Shown here: in pieces, positions 50,987 to 60,668 of the stretch
How positions within the stretch are numbered: the first letter of the stretch is position 1
Layout: the number at the start of each line of letters is the position of its first letter
Origin: Pseudoselenomonas ruminantium
Lineage (GTDB): Bacteria; Bacillota; Negativicutes; Selenomonadales; Selenomonadaceae
Assembly (NCBI RefSeq): GCF_900104055.1
Contig: NZ_FNJQ01000001.1
Location: 62,001-126,000, forward strand
Length of the DNA stretch: 64,000 nt
Direction of reading: 5' to 3'
Program-made: the position numbers and the translations under genes
Notes under the pieces: model-generated
Told to the model about the DNA's origin: nothing
Database searches by the model: none
Seen by the model: the letters and a program-made list of their open reading frames with translations, nothing else

Positions 50987-52696
50987 TCAGAATTTGAATT
51001 GTTTCAACGCTTCTCGCTGCTCATGAGCCATATTGGACAGGGTTTCGCTGGCGGAGGCGATTTCCTCCGAGGAGGCCGACTGCTCTTCGGTGGCCGCCGA
51101 TACGGATTCCATATGCTGGGAGACCACCTGCCCCTTGGCGGTGATATCCTCCATAGAGCGGGAGATATTGCTGGCATCTTCATTGACAATGCCGATGGCC
51201 TTATCCATCAACACGGTCTTTTCCGCCCCATTTTCCACCAGGTCGCGTATCTGGTCAAATACCCGCTGCAAATCTTCGACAGACTGAGCACCAGCCACCA
51301 CGGCTTCGCAGCCCTGATTCATGGATTTGACCGCCGCTTCCGTATCCTTCTGCATGGTCATGATCAGCTGGGAAATCTTTTCCGCAGCTTCTTCCGATTG
51401 TTCAGCCAGCTTGCGTACTTCTTCGGCCACTACCGAGAAGCCTCTGCCCTGCTCACCGGCCCGGGCCGCTTCAATGGCAGCATTGAGAGCCAGCAGATTG
51501 GTCTGGCTGGCGATATTGGAAATGGTATCGACAATGGCCCCAATCTCTTCGGAACGGGAACCAAGCTTGCCCACGATTTCAGCCGTATCGCTGACGGTTT
51601 TTTCTACGCCGCGGATCTCGCCCACGGATTTTTCCAATACATCATGGCCCCGTTCCGCTTCCTGCGCCGCCTGTTGGGAGTTTTTGGAAACCTCCGTGGC
51701 ATGAACGCGCATTTCCTGAATGGAACCATTGACCTTCACGAGCATCTGCTGGCTGTCAGCCAAGGCCTGCTCCTGATCCATGACCAGATTCGCCGATTCA
51801 CCCACGGCCTCTGCCGACTGCACCGCAGCCTGCGCCGACTGCAGCGAAGCCTCCTTGAGATTGCCGGAAGCATCATTGATGCTCTGTACCGTCTTGTAAA
51901 TACCTTTCATATACGATGCCATCTTATCCTGCATTTCCATCAGGATTCTGGCCAGATGACCGAATTCGTCTCCGCGGTCAAAGGACACACCGCTGGCACG
52001 AAAATCCCCATCCCGGAGTTTTTCGCAGCCGGCCTCCATGAATCTCAAAGCATCGGTAACACTCTTGGCAATCACCTGGCTGATCACGGCCTGTACCACG
52101 AGGGCCACCAAAGTCACCACCAGGATGGTCATGGCTGCTGTGCCATTAGCCGAGCTGCTGGCTTCATTGCTGGCCGCTGCTGCCTCATTGATCTTCTTCT
52201 GCTGCCCATGCAGGGCATCGCGCAGGGCTACCGTAGCCGGCGAACCTTCTTTTTCATACACGTGCATGGCTTCTTCCGAATTGCCTGCCGCAGACAGGCT
52301 CATGACCTTGTTCATGACGCCCTGATATTTCTGCCACTGACTGTCAATCTCCGGAATATTGCCCAGTTCCGAATTCTTCATAGCCTCCTTATACGCAGTG
52401 ATAGCCGCATCAAAATCCGTTTGGGCCTTCTGTTGCTGGCCTTTGACGCGCTGCAGATGCTCCGGATTATCCTTGAGCATCACCGCCTGCAGGGTCTTGA
52501 CCATCATGACGCGGCTCTGCTCCACCGCCGTTCCCAGATGCTGTACGCCCTGCATTTCCCGGTTGTACATGTTTTCCATGGCAGTATCGGCGTTGTTCAG
52601 TGAGCGATAGCCCACCAGACTGATTGCGATCATGGCTACAGCTGCCACAGCCACAATCAACAGCAGCTTGAACGACACCTTGATGTTGTCAAACAT
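50987..52696 (-). CDS. Methyl-accepting chemotaxis protein
   Basis: A 569-residue transmembrane chemoreceptor. TM1 spans about 8-28. A four-helix-bundle ligand domain (4HB_MCP type, about 30-185) and TM2 (about 188-210) follow, then a HAMP linker and a long signalling hairpin. The conserved tip [46 protein letters not shown] binds CheA/CheW. The 4HB domain senses small molecules that cannot be guessed. GGAGGG precedes the ATG. No che gene is adjacent. Confidence 0.95.
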   Translation of the reverse strand: MFDNIKVSFKLLLIVAVAAVAMIAISLVGYRSLNNADTAMENMYNREMQGVQHLGTAVEQSRVMMVKTLQAVMLKDNPEHLQRVKGQQQKAQTDFDAAITAYKEAMKNSELGNIPEIDSQWQKYQGVMNKVMSLSAAGNSEEAMHVYEKEGSPATVALRDALHGQQKKINEAAAASNEASSSANGTAAMTILVVTLVALVVQAVISQVIAKSVTDALRFMEAGCEKLRDGDFRASGVSFDRGDEFGHLARILMEMQDKMASYMKGIYKTVQSINDASGNLKEASLQSAQAAVQSAEAVGESANLVMDQEQALADSQQMLVKVNGSIQEMRVHATEVSKNSQQAAQEAERGHDVLEKSVGEIRGVEKTVSDTAEIVGKLGSRSEEIGAIVDTISNIASQTNLLALNAAIEAARAGEQGRGFSVVAEEVRKLAEQSEEAAEKISQLIMTMQKDTEAAVKSMNQGCEAVVAGAQSVEDLQRVFDQIRDLVENGAEKTVLMDKAIGIVNEDASNISRSMEDITAKGQVVSQHMESVSAATEEQSASSEEIASASETLSNMAHEQREALKQFKF

Positions 52697-52733
52697 ACCA
52701 TAATTCCCTCCTATCTTCTTCTCCCAATAAAAA

Positions 52734-52769
52734 AAGCAAGCAAAGTGTCAGAATACTCTTTGCTTACTT
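52734..52769 (-). terminator. Intrinsic terminator after the lysR gene
   Basis: The arms AAGCAAGCAAAGTGT and ACTCTTTGCTTACTT (nearly complementary) have a 6-base loop and are followed on the minus strand by a T run, 16 bp past the stop. Confidence 0.8.
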
Positions 52770-52784
52770 TATTCGCGAAAAAAA

Positions 52785-53690
52785 TTATCCTCCCTGCAAC
52801 AGTTCAATAAATTTTCTTGCTGCCTGGGATAAATGTTTATTCTTGCCAAAGGCCGCCACCAACTGGCGTTCTTCCACTTCTTCATCCAGATTGAAGAAGA
52901 ACGGCGGCTCCGACCAGCGGCCGTTATTGACCACCATATCGGTCACCAAAGTTGCCCCCATGCCCGCTGCACAGAGTTCTGCCGCATCCACGATGCTATT
53001 GGCCTCAAAGACCACATCCGGTGTGCATTGCGTCTCCATGCACAGGTCACTGTAAATCTGCGACATGCGGCGGCTTTCCTGCAGACGGATAAAAGGCTGA
53101 CCATGCATCCGGGCAAAGGACATGGTCGGATAAGGCTCACAGTTCACCTGACCGTATTTCTGCACAAACGGATGATGGGCAGGCAGGGCCAGCAGTGTCC
53201 GCTCCCGCAGCAGCGGAATCCGTCCGAAATTGTTTTCCAGCGGTTCATAGAGCAGGGCAAAATCCACTTCGCCTGCTGCCACTGCGGTCTTTAATTCACT
53301 GACGCTATGCTCCTTGACCATCAGCCGGATGCCCGGATAGCGGCGATGGAACTCGATGATTGGCTGCGTCAGATAACAGGATGACCGGGTACGGGAACTG
53401 CCGATGATGAGTGTCCCCGTCTTCAGCCCCGTGAGATCTGCGGTTTCCTGCATCAGCTCATGATAAATCCGCTGCATCTCCTTGGCCTTGCGCACATAGA
53501 TTTCTCCGGCCGCCGTCAGCTGCAGCGGCGTCTGGCTGCGGTCAAACAACGGCAGGCCGATTTCCCCCTCGATTTTCTTGATAGACTGCGATAAAGATGG
53601 CTGCGATACGAAAAGTCTCTTGGCCGCCGCCGAAAAAGTCCCCTCATTGGCTGCCTGCAAAACATATTTCCACTCGTGTTCGTCTATCAA
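52785..53690 (-). CDS. LysR-family transcriptional regulator
   Basis: A 301-residue regulator. The N-terminal winged helix-turn-helix (about 5-62) reads EGTFSAAAKRLFVSQPSLSQSIKKIE. The effector-binding domain (about 90-295) follows with two Rossmann-like lobes. It starts with TTG at 53690 behind GAGGAGG at good spacing. LysR proteins usually control a divergent neighbour, but here tatA lies upstream in the same orientation and is separated by a terminator, so the target is not evident. Confidence 0.93.
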   Translation of the reverse strand: MIDEHEWKYVLQAANEGTFSAAAKRLFVSQPSLSQSIKKIEGEIGLPLFDRSQTPLQLTAAGEIYVRKAKEMQRIYHELMQETADLTGLKTGTLIIGSSRTRSSCYLTQPIIEFHRRYPGIRLMVKEHSVSELKTAVAAGEVDFALLYEPLENNFGRIPLLRERTLLALPAHHPFVQKYGQVNCEPYPTMSFARMHGQPFIRLQESRRMSQIYSDLCMETQCTPDVVFEANSIVDAAELCAAGMGATLVTDMVVNNGRWSEPPFFFNLDEEVEERQLVAAFGKNKHLSQAARKFIELLQGG

Positions 53691-53704
53691 CGCGATTCCT
53701 CCTC

Positions 53705-53733
53705 AAAAAGCCCCCTTGCAAGAAGAAGGGGGC
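53705..53733 (-). terminator. Intrinsic terminator after tatA
   Basis: The stem GCCCCCTT/AAGGGGGC with a short loop is followed on the minus strand by TTTTTG. It begins 9 bp past the tatA stop and overlaps the 5' region of the lysR gene. Confidence 0.9.
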
Positions 53734-53742
53734 ATTTTTTCC

Positions 53743-54111
53743 TTATGCTTCTGTTTTCTTCGTCTGCTCGGCCAGCTGCTGACGCACACTTTCCTGGGTA
53801 GGAGCCGCATAAGCAGGCTGAACCGGCTGCGATGCCGGGGCTGCCTCCGGCTGGGCAGCAGCAGGTTGCTGAGCTGCTGCCTGCTGCTGTACGGGCTGCG
53901 CAGGCTGCGGTTGTGCCGGCTGGGTGCTCTGCTGCTGCACCGGCGTTTCCAACGGAGCATTAAGCGCCTGCGAGAAAACACTCGTGGCCTTCTTGAATTC
54001 CCTTATCCCTTTCCCCAACGAACGGGCAACTTCCGGCAGTTTGCCGGGGCCGAAAACGATCAGACCTACTACCAATATCAAGATAAGTTCCGGTACACCG
54101 ATTCCAAACAT
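53743..54111 (-). CDS. tatA: Twin-arginine translocase subunit TatA/TatB
   Basis: A 122-residue pore-forming Tat subunit. The N-terminal helix ([23 protein letters not shown], about 4-26) with the FGPGKLPE hinge and the amphipathic [11 protein letters not shown] helix are diagnostic. The C-terminal 65 residues are Gln/Ala/Pro-rich low-complexity sequence. GAGGAG precedes ATG 54111; the longer frame overlaps the upstream gene. TatC is not in the window. The Tat-signal flavoprotein mfrA nearby is a plausible client. Confidence 0.92.
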   Translation of the reverse strand: MFGIGVPELILILVVGLIVFGPGKLPEVARSLGKGIREFKKATSVFSQALNAPLETPVQQQSTQPAQPQPAQPVQQQAAAQQPAAAQPEAAPASQPVQPAYAAPTQESVRQQLAEQTKKTEA

Positions 54112-54137
54112 GGTGAATCTCCTCTCATCTGTTCCTG

Positions 54138-55109
54138 TCAAAAATCACGGTCGCCGATAAAATCTGCTACCTGTACGAAAGCGTCTTTGATCTCCGCGGG
54201 CAAACTTTCCGGAATCACCTGACGCGCCCGCTGCAGATATTCATCTGCCTTGGCCTTGGCCACATCCACACCATCCGTAGCCCGGACAATAGCCAGCGCG
54301 CGGTCCACCATCGGACTGGTCATCTCCGGATTGGTGACGATATCCGCCAGTTCTGCCGCATCCTCACTGACATTCAAGGCATGGATGACCGGCAAGGTCA
54401 CAATGCCCTGACGGATATCATTGCCAGCCGGCTTGCCGATCTTTTCCGATGTCTGCATGATGTCCAGCACATCATCGGTAATCTGGAAGGCCATGCCAAT
54501 GCAGTGCCCATACTCAGCCAATTTTTTTGTATCTTCCAGAGACATACCGCCTACAAGGCCGCCCAATTCACAGCAGATTTCCAGGAAATCCGCCGTCTTC
54601 TTTTGAATGCGTTCATAGTAATTATCCAGATCCTTGACCGCCTGATAAACGGTATGGTCCTGAATGATTTCCCCCACGCTGAGATTGCATACGAGCTCCG
54701 CCAGCCGCTTAGACACATAATCACCATAGCCGCCTTCGGCAATCAGCCCGAAAGCCCGTGCAAAGATATAGTCCCCGCCTAAGATTGCGATCTGATTATC
54801 CCACTTGGCATTGGCTGTGGGTTCTCCCCGGCGGGTATCCGCCGCATCGATCACATCATCATGTACCAGAGATGCCGTATGAATGAGTTCCAGCGCCTCC
54901 GCCAACGGCAGGACACGATCCAGAGAAAAGTCCTTTCCACCTCTGGCAGAAAGCAGGCACAAGGCCGGACGGATTCGCTTGCCGCCAGCCGTCACCAAAT
55001 GGGTGCCAACTTCATTCACCAATTCCACGGAAGAAGAAACTGCCCCGATCAGTCCCTCATTCAGCACTTCCAAGTCACTCTGTATTACATCAAACATGGG
55101 GTTTGACAC
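54138..55109 (-). CDS. Polyprenyl diphosphate synthase (long-chain, IspB/HepT type)
   Basis: A prenyltransferase of about 323 residues that elongates farnesyl or geranylgeranyl diphosphate for the menaquinone side chain. It shows the first aspartate motif [15 protein letters not shown] (DDxxD, about 80) and the second FQITDDVLD (about 210), with [12 protein letters not shown] near 46. The start is uncertain: GTG 55109 follows AGGTGA at 5 bp spacing, while ATG 55097 four codons later has no clear site. Chain length cannot be read with confidence. Confidence 0.9.
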   Translation of the reverse strand: MSNPMFDVIQSDLEVLNEGLIGAVSSSVELVNEVGTHLVTAGGKRIRPALCLLSARGGKDFSLDRVLPLAEALELIHTASLVHDDVIDAADTRRGEPTANAKWDNQIAILGGDYIFARAFGLIAEGGYGDYVSKRLAELVCNLSVGEIIQDHTVYQAVKDLDNYYERIQKKTADFLEICCELGGLVGGMSLEDTKKLAEYGHCIGMAFQITDDVLDIMQTSEKIGKPAGNDIRQGIVTLPVIHALNVSEDAAELADIVTNPEMTSPMVDRALAIVRATDGVDVAKAKADEYLQRARQVIPESLPAEIKDAFVQVADFIGDRDF

Positions 55110-55154
55110 ATCTATCACCTACATTAGTCTTTTTCGCATATCACGCATTTTACT

Positions 55155-55183
55155 ATTGTACTACATTTTTGTCCGTTTGTCAT
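55155..55183 (-). promoter_or_regulatory. Promoter of the polyprenyl synthase-tatA unit
   Basis: Minus strand: ATGACA (55178-55183), a 17-bp spacer and TACAAT (55155-55160), about 46 bp upstream of the start. Confidence 0.75.
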
Positions 55184-55197
55184 TATTATTTCTCCCT

Positions 55198-55226
55198 TTG
55201 ACTTGCTCCCCGTTATGACGTATCAT
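55198..55226 (+). promoter_or_regulatory. nadE promoter
   Basis: Plus strand: TTGACT (55198-55203), a 17-bp spacer and TATCAT (55221-55226), 32 bp before the nadE start. It is divergent from the promoter at 55155-55183. Confidence 0.8.
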
Positions 55227-55258
55227 TGTAAGGAAATGAAAATTAAGGAGTGAAGGCT

Positions 55259-57151
55259 TTGCTGAAAATCACCATGGCCCAGATGGAAGTCATCCCTGGG
55301 CATCCCGATAAAAATGCCGCCACCATGCTGCGCATGATCAAGCAGGCAAAAGAAGAACAGTCCGCTGTCATCATCTTCCCGGAGATGGCTATTCCGGGTT
55401 ACCTTTTGGGAGATACCTGGGAGCAGACCAGCTTCCTGGCCGACTGCGAGCATTATGGCCAGGAAATCATTGCCGCCGCACAGGGAATCACCGTCATGTT
55501 CGGCAACATCGCCATGGATTGGGATAAGACCAACAACGATGGCCGGGTGCGCAAATACAATGCCTTCTTCACGGCCCAGGACGGGCGGCTGATTACGCCT
55601 GCCGGGCAGGATTACCCCTATGTCATCAAGACTCTGATGCCCAACTACCGCGAATTTGACGACACCCGCCATTTCTACAGCCTGCAGCAGTTGGCCCTGG
55701 AACAGGGCAAGAGCCCGGCTGATCTGATTGCTCCGGTCCATATCACCATCGAAGGAAGGGAATACCGCGTTGGCTGCCTGCTCTGCGAGGATGGCTGGAG
55801 CGACAACTATGCATTAGAACCGTTTGAAGTCCTGCGTGAAGGCGGCACGATCGACTTTTTCGTCAATATCTCTGCCTCCCCCTATACGCTGGGCAAAAAC
55901 GGCAAGCGCAACCGCGTTTTCGGCGAACAGGCCCAGCGGGCAGGCAAGCCACTCTTCTACGTCAATGCCATCGGCCTGCAGAACAACGGCAAGACCGTCT
56001 ACACCTTCGACGGGGCCAGCACGGCATACAATGGCAAGGGCATGGTCTGCGCCATGAGCCAGGAATATCAGGAAGAGCTCACCAGCGTTAATCTCGATGA
56101 ACTAAGTACTCTCCCGTCTCTGCCCGAGGACTCGGAGCCGGATATCGCCCATATTTACCGCGCCCTGAATTACGGCGTGCGCCGCTTCCTCGAAAATATC
56201 CATATGAAAAAAGTGGTCATCGGCATTTCCGGCGGCATTGACTCTGCTGTTGCCGCTGCACTATATGCAAAAATCGTAGGCCCGGAAAACCTGCTGCTCG
56301 TCAATATGCCCAGCGTCTTCAACTCCGCCACGACCAAAGGACTCAGCAAGCAGCTGGCTGATAACCTCGGCTGTCAATATGCCGTAGTTCCCATCCAGCA
56401 CTCCGTGGACCACACGGTGGAACAGCTTTCCACCACGCCCATCACCTATCTGACCGATGGTTCCACGCAGAACCTCACCGTGTCTTCCTTCGTCACGGAA
56501 AACATCCAGGCCCGCGACCGCAGTGCCCGTGTGCTGGCCGGTGCCGCAGCAGCTTTTGGCGGCGGCTTCACCTGCAACGCCAACAAGGCCGAGACCACGG
56601 TGGGCTACTCGACGCTCTATGGTGACCAGTCCGGCTTTCTCGCCGCTCTGGCTGACCTTTGGAAACATCAGGTCTATGCCCTGGCCCACTATATGAATGA
56701 TGTGATCTATGGGCGGGAAGTCGTGCCACAGGGCATCATCGATATCGTGCCCAGTGCGGAACTCTCCTCGGCACAGAATGTCGATGAGGGCAAGGGCGAT
56801 CCCATCAAATACCCCTACCACGATCATCTCTTCCGCTCCTTTATCGAACGTTGGCAGAAAGCCGCACCGGAAGATATACTCGAATGGTATGCCACCGGCA
56901 CGCTTGAAGAAAACCTCGGCTGCGAAGCAGGACTCGTCGCAAAATACTTCCCCACGGCACAGGAATTCATCGCGGACCTTGAGCGCTGGTGGAACCTCTT
57001 CACAGGCATGGCCGTGGCCAAGCGCATCCAGGCCCCGCCAATTCTCGCTATCAGCCGCCGGGCCTATGGTTTTGACCATCGCGAAGCCCAGAACGGCCCT
57101 TACTATACCTTGAAATACCGTCAGCTGAAAGAAAGATTATTACAGGCTTAA
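55259..57151 (+). CDS. nadE: Glutamine-dependent NAD+ synthase
   Basis: A 630-residue two-domain enzyme that amidates deamido-NAD with ammonia released from glutamine. The N-terminal nitrilase domain (about 1-290) has the E-K-C triad at about E42 (FPEMAIPG), K124 (VIKTLMP) and C176 (LLCEDGW). The C-terminal NAD synthase domain shows the PP-loop GISGGIDSAVAAAL (about 320). A GTG at 55250 overlaps AAGGAG, whereas TTG 55259 is 8 bp from it and was chosen; the choice costs three residues. The 3' end overlaps the convergent pilC gene by 12 bp. Confidence 0.94.
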   Translation: MLKITMAQMEVIPGHPDKNAATMLRMIKQAKEEQSAVIIFPEMAIPGYLLGDTWEQTSFLADCEHYGQEIIAAAQGITVMFGNIAMDWDKTNNDGRVRKYNAFFTAQDGRLITPAGQDYPYVIKTLMPNYREFDDTRHFYSLQQLALEQGKSPADLIAPVHITIEGREYRVGCLLCEDGWSDNYALEPFEVLREGGTIDFFVNISASPYTLGKNGKRNRVFGEQAQRAGKPLFYVNAIGLQNNGKTVYTFDGASTAYNGKGMVCAMSQEYQEELTSVNLDELSTLPSLPEDSEPDIAHIYRALNYGVRRFLENIHMKKVVIGISGGIDSAVAAALYAKIVGPENLLLVNMPSVFNSATTKGLSKQLADNLGCQYAVVPIQHSVDHTVEQLSTTPITYLTDGSTQNLTVSSFVTENIQARDRSARVLAGAAAAFGGGFTCNANKAETTVGYSTLYGDQSGFLAALADLWKHQVYALAHYMNDVIYGREVVPQGIIDIVPSAELSSAQNVDEGKGDPIKYPYHDHLFRSFIERWQKAAPEDILEWYATGTLEENLGCEAGLVAKYFPTAQEFIADLERWWNLFTGMAVAKRIQAPPILAISRRAYGFDHREAQNGPYYTLKYRQLKERLLQA

Positions 57152-58363
57152 GGCATCCATGGTGCTTAATAGTGGCATGATCACGGCCAGCACCAAAAAG
57201 AACACCAGGCCGCCCACGATAAAGATGGCGGCTGGTTCAGCCAACGCCTGCAGGCGAGCGGATTCATTTTCAGCCTGTACCTGACAGAAGGCTGCGGCCT
57301 TTGCCAGCATAACTTCCAAATGTCCGGCCCTTTCTCCCGCCTCCAGCATTTCCGTGAGGATGACAGGAAAGGCCGGACATTTTGCCAGTACAGCCATCAA
57401 CGAACTTCCCTGTTCCACCTTCAGCTGCACCTTCAGCAATTGCTGTTCCAAATAGCGGTTCCCGGCCACGGGAGCCGCCATTTTTATGCCTGCATGCAGG
57501 GCAATTCCCTGTTCCAGTATCATCGCCAGCGTACTGAGGACAAGAGCCCAGGCAGAATTACGCGCCAGAGAGCCCACCAGAGGCAGATGCAGTACCAGCT
57601 GATGATAACGGTAAATAAAACTGGACTGACGGACCATCAGTAATATGGTCAAAACCAGCACAATCGCGCCAGCCAAAGTTTCGCCCCCATAAACCTGCAG
57701 GAAATCTGCCAGCGACAAAAGCACTCTTGTGGGCCAGGGCAATTCCACCTGCAGGTTCTGCAGCATAGATGCAAAGGACGGCAGGATGAACACGGCCATA
57801 AAGATGAGCATCCCCAAAGCAGTCAGGCCGAGAATAGCCGGATAAAGCAGCACCGATTTCAGCTGTTCCCGTGCTTTCACCGTCTGCGCCAAAAAATCCG
57901 CCAGCCGGCTGAAAACAGTCTCCAATGTACCAGCCTGTTCCCCAGCTGCCACCAGTCGCACGATTCGCGGGGAAAAATTCCCCGATTCCTCCATGGCCGC
58001 CGCCAAAGATTTTCCCTGCAAGACCAGCTGATACAATTTGTCCAGCAACTGGGCATAATTATCCCTGCGCCCTCCCGCCAGCAGCGCCTTGAGACCTTCA
58101 TGGACGGGAATCCCGGCACTCAGGAGCACTGCCAGTTGCCGGCAAAAGAGTGCAATCTGCGTATCGTCCACCTTGCGGCCGGACAGATAATGGCCAAACT
58201 TTTCGCTGCCCGCCGCCTGTTTTTCTTCTTCCGCCCATAAGGGTGCCGTAATCCAAAGTCCCTGCCGTTTTATCTGCCGGGCGGCCTCCTGGCGGTTTGC
58301 CGCCGCTACCGTGCCCCGGAAGATCATCCCCTGCCGGTTGCTGGCTTCATAATGATAAGTCAT
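57140..58363 (-). CDS. pilC: Type IV pilus/type II secretion inner membrane protein (PilC/GspF)
   Basis: A 407-residue platform protein of the GspF/PilC family with two cytoplasmic T2SSF domains (about 65-190 and 270-390), each followed by hydrophobic helices. Characteristic stretches are LFCRQLAVLLSAGIPVHEGLKALL and LATLAMILEQGIALHAGIKMAA. It assembles pilin or pseudopilin on the ATPase encoded just upstream (overlap 4 bp). The 3' end overlaps nadE. No pilin or secretin gene is in the window. Confidence 0.9.
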   Translation of the reverse strand: MTYHYEASNRQGMIFRGTVAAANRQEAARQIKRQGLWITAPLWAEEEKQAAGSEKFGHYLSGRKVDDTQIALFCRQLAVLLSAGIPVHEGLKALLAGGRRDNYAQLLDKLYQLVLQGKSLAAAMEESGNFSPRIVRLVAAGEQAGTLETVFSRLADFLAQTVKAREQLKSVLLYPAILGLTALGMLIFMAVFILPSFASMLQNLQVELPWPTRVLLSLADFLQVYGGETLAGAIVLVLTILLMVRQSSFIYRYHQLVLHLPLVGSLARNSAWALVLSTLAMILEQGIALHAGIKMAAPVAGNRYLEQQLLKVQLKVEQGSSLMAVLAKCPAFPVILTEMLEAGERAGHLEVMLAKAAAFCQVQAENESARLQALAEPAAIFIVGGLVFFLVLAVIMPLLSTMDALSL

Positions 58364-59415
58364 AATCTGCCTCCATCTGCCTGAAATTGACTGGTCAAAT
58401 CAGCAAAAACTGACGCGTCAATCCGGCCCGCCTGCCGCAGTTTCTGTACCGCTGCGGAAAACGGTTGCATGCCCTGTTCCTGTCCGCTGAGCATCACCGA
58501 AGATAATTGGCCGTATTTGCCCTGACGGATCAGGCTTTTGCTCGCGGAATTGGCCAACAGGACTTCCACCAAGCCTGCCCGCCCGCCGCCAACAGACGGA
58601 ACCAGCCGCTGGGCAAATATGCCCCGGAGCACTTCAGCAAGCAGCGAGCGCACACTCGCTCGTTCCTCCAAGGGAAACAATCCCTCCACACGCAGGATGG
58701 CCTCTGCAGCGCTGGCGCTATGCAGTGTCCCCAACACCAGCATCCCCGCCGAAGCCGCCATAAGCGCCGTCGCCATTGTCTCCCTGTCGCGGATTTCCCC
58801 CACGAGGATCAGATCCGGCATCTCGCGCAAAGCCCCGCGCAAAGCCGCCGCAAAATCATGGAAATCACGCCCCAGCTCCCGCTGGCTGATAAAGCATCGA
58901 TCCGGCTGGAATACATACTCGATTGGATCTTCCAGCGTAACGACATGGTAAGATTTCTCCTGGTTGAGTTCCTCGATAAAGGCCGCCAGGGTGGTCGTCT
59001 TGCCCGAGCCTGTCCGTCCCGTGACCAGGACCAGCCCCTGGTCAAGCTCCTTTATCTTCTGCCAGGCCGCTGGCACCCCCAGTTCCGCCAGTGTCGGAAT
59101 CCGCTCCGGCAGCAGACGCAGAGCCAGTGCGAGAAAGCCCTGCTGATAATAGGCATGCACGCGGAACCGCCGCTTCGCATAAGTCCACGAAAGGTCAATT
59201 TCCCGTTCCCTTGCCAACCGCTCCTTCTGGGGCTCGTTCATAATGACGGAGCCAAATTCTGACATAAAGCTCTCTGTCAGCGGGGCTTTGTCCATCGCGC
59301 TCAGTATCCCCTGACAACGCATATGCGGGCGCTGCCCCACTGTCATATGTATATCTGAAGCTTCGTTCTCTATCGCCTGGCCGATAAGACTCTGCCAATC
59401 GCTATCATCGCACAT
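58360..59415 (-). CDS. pilT: PilT-type twitching motility ATPase
   Basis: A 351-residue hexameric ATPase of the GspE/PilT superfamily, in the PilT subgroup that powers pilus retraction. Motifs are GRTGSGKTT (Walker A, about 132), EDPIEYVF (Asp box), QRELGRDFHDFAAALRGALREMPDLILVGEIRD (Walker B region) and LHSASA (His box). ATG 59415 follows a GAGG-rich site; the open frame runs 18 codons further. It is the first gene of a two-gene unit with pilC. Confidence 0.93.
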   Translation of the reverse strand: MCDDSDWQSLIGQAIENEASDIHMTVGQRPHMRCQGILSAMDKAPLTESFMSEFGSVIMNEPQKERLAREREIDLSWTYAKRRFRVHAYYQQGFLALALRLLPERIPTLAELGVPAAWQKIKELDQGLVLVTGRTGSGKTTTLAAFIEELNQEKSYHVVTLEDPIEYVFQPDRCFISQRELGRDFHDFAAALRGALREMPDLILVGEIRDRETMATALMAASAGMLVLGTLHSASAAEAILRVEGLFPLEERASVRSLLAEVLRGIFAQRLVPSVGGGRAGLVEVLLANSASKSLIRQGKYGQLSSVMLSGQEQGMQPFSAAVQKLRQAGRIDASVFADLTSQFQADGGRL

Positions 59416-59531
59416 CTCATCCTCACCTCTGCTATCCTGACAACAGCGTACAACCTCAATAAGATTCAAAATAATTTCTTTATTGTCTATTTTACCACTT
59501 ATACTATATTTCGGCTACTTTTGCAAAAACA

Positions 59532-59560
59532 TTGATAAAAGTGATAAATTAGGCTAAAAT
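59532..59560 (+). promoter_or_regulatory. Promoter of the HD-GYP/BMP/hybrid kinase operon
   Basis: Plus strand: TTGATA (59532-59537), a 17-bp spacer and TAAAAT (59555-59560), 61 bp before the first gene. The region 59470-59621 between the divergent pilT and this operon has no other feature that could be recognised. Confidence 0.75.
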
Positions 59561-59621
59561 TAAGAATATGATAAGTTTTTATTCAATTCAGATTAAACAG
59601 TAAAGGAGGGCGAACCTCATT

Positions 59622-60668
59622 ATGAATATCCCACCGCTTAAACGGCGCTGCATAATGGCTGTTGACGACGATGACATCAACCGGCTGACGCTGGAGGCCA
59701 TCCTCAGCATCGACTACGATTTCACCGCCGTATCCAGTGGCCCTGAAGCACTCACGCGGCTTGCTGAGCAGCCTGTCGATCTCATACTCCTCGACATCAA
59801 TATGCCGGAAATGAACGGCTTTGAAGTGCTGGCAGCCCTGCAGCAGGACAAAAAGACCTGTGCCATCCCCGTCATCATGCTGACTGGGGATTTGGATCAG
59901 GAAACTGAGGTTCAGGGCATCCAGGCCGGTGCCTTTGACTTTGTTCACAAGCCCTTCATTCCCACTCTGATCCTGCGCCGCATCGAACGTACCTTGGAAC
60001 TCAAGGCCCTGCAGCACCACATGCAACAGGAAATCGACCGGCAGACCGCCATCGCCCAGGAACGGCTGGCCTCCACCCAACGCCTGTTTCAGGAGATGGT
60101 GGAGACCTTGGCTGACACCATCGATGCCAAAGACAAATACACCCACGGTCATTCCCACCGCGTAGCGGATTACGCGCGGGAAATCGCCCGTCGGCTGGGC
60201 AAGTCCGAAGAATACCAGCGCGCCGTCTACTATATGGCGCAGCTTCACGATATCGGCAAGATTGGCATCCCCTCCAGCCTGATCAACAAAAGCACGAAAC
60301 TCACGGATGAAGAATACACTGCCATGTGCCAGCACACCAATATCGGCAGTGATATTCTCGCCCATGTCAAGGAAATGCCTGAACTTTTAACAGCCGCCCG
60401 CAGCCATCACGAACGCTATGACGGCACCGGCTATCCGGACGGACTCGCAGGCACTGCCATCCCCGAGAAAGTTCGCATCATCGCCGTGGCAGACGCCTAC
60501 GACGCCATGACATCTAAGCGCAGTTATCGGGACGCCCTGTCTCAAGATGTGGTCCGCCAGGAAATGCTTGAGGCCCGAGGCACGCAGCTCGATCCGCTCT
60601 TTACCGATATCATGCTGCAAATGATGGCCGAAGATGTTCACTATCAGCTACGGGAGGAACCGGTATGA
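59622..60668 (+). CDS. Response regulator with HD-GYP phosphodiesterase domain (RpfG type)
   Basis: A 348-residue RpfG-like protein. The receiver domain (about 8-125) has acidic DDD near 15-17, the phospho-acceptor D58 in LILLDINMP and K110 in VHKP. After a helical linker the HD-GYP domain (about 165-340) keeps its motifs: HSHR, HDIGK at 209-213, HHERYDGTGYP at 262-272 and DAYDAMTS. This class usually hydrolyses cyclic di-GMP. GGAGGG lies upstream at slightly long spacing; ATG 59655 is an alternative start. The gene overlaps the BMP gene by 4 bp. Confidence 0.93.
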   Translation: MNIPPLKRRCIMAVDDDDINRLTLEAILSIDYDFTAVSSGPEALTRLAEQPVDLILLDINMPEMNGFEVLAALQQDKKTCAIPVIMLTGDLDQETEVQGIQAGAFDFVHKPFIPTLILRRIERTLELKALQHHMQQEIDRQTAIAQERLASTQRLFQEMVETLADTIDAKDKYTHGHSHRVADYAREIARRLGKSEEYQRAVYYMAQLHDIGKIGIPSSLINKSTKLTDEEYTAMCQHTNIGSDILAHVKEMPELLTAARSHHERYDGTGYPDGLAGTAIPEKVRIIAVADAYDAMTSKRSYRDALSQDVVRQEMLEARGTQLDPLFTDIMLQMMAEDVHYQLREEPV

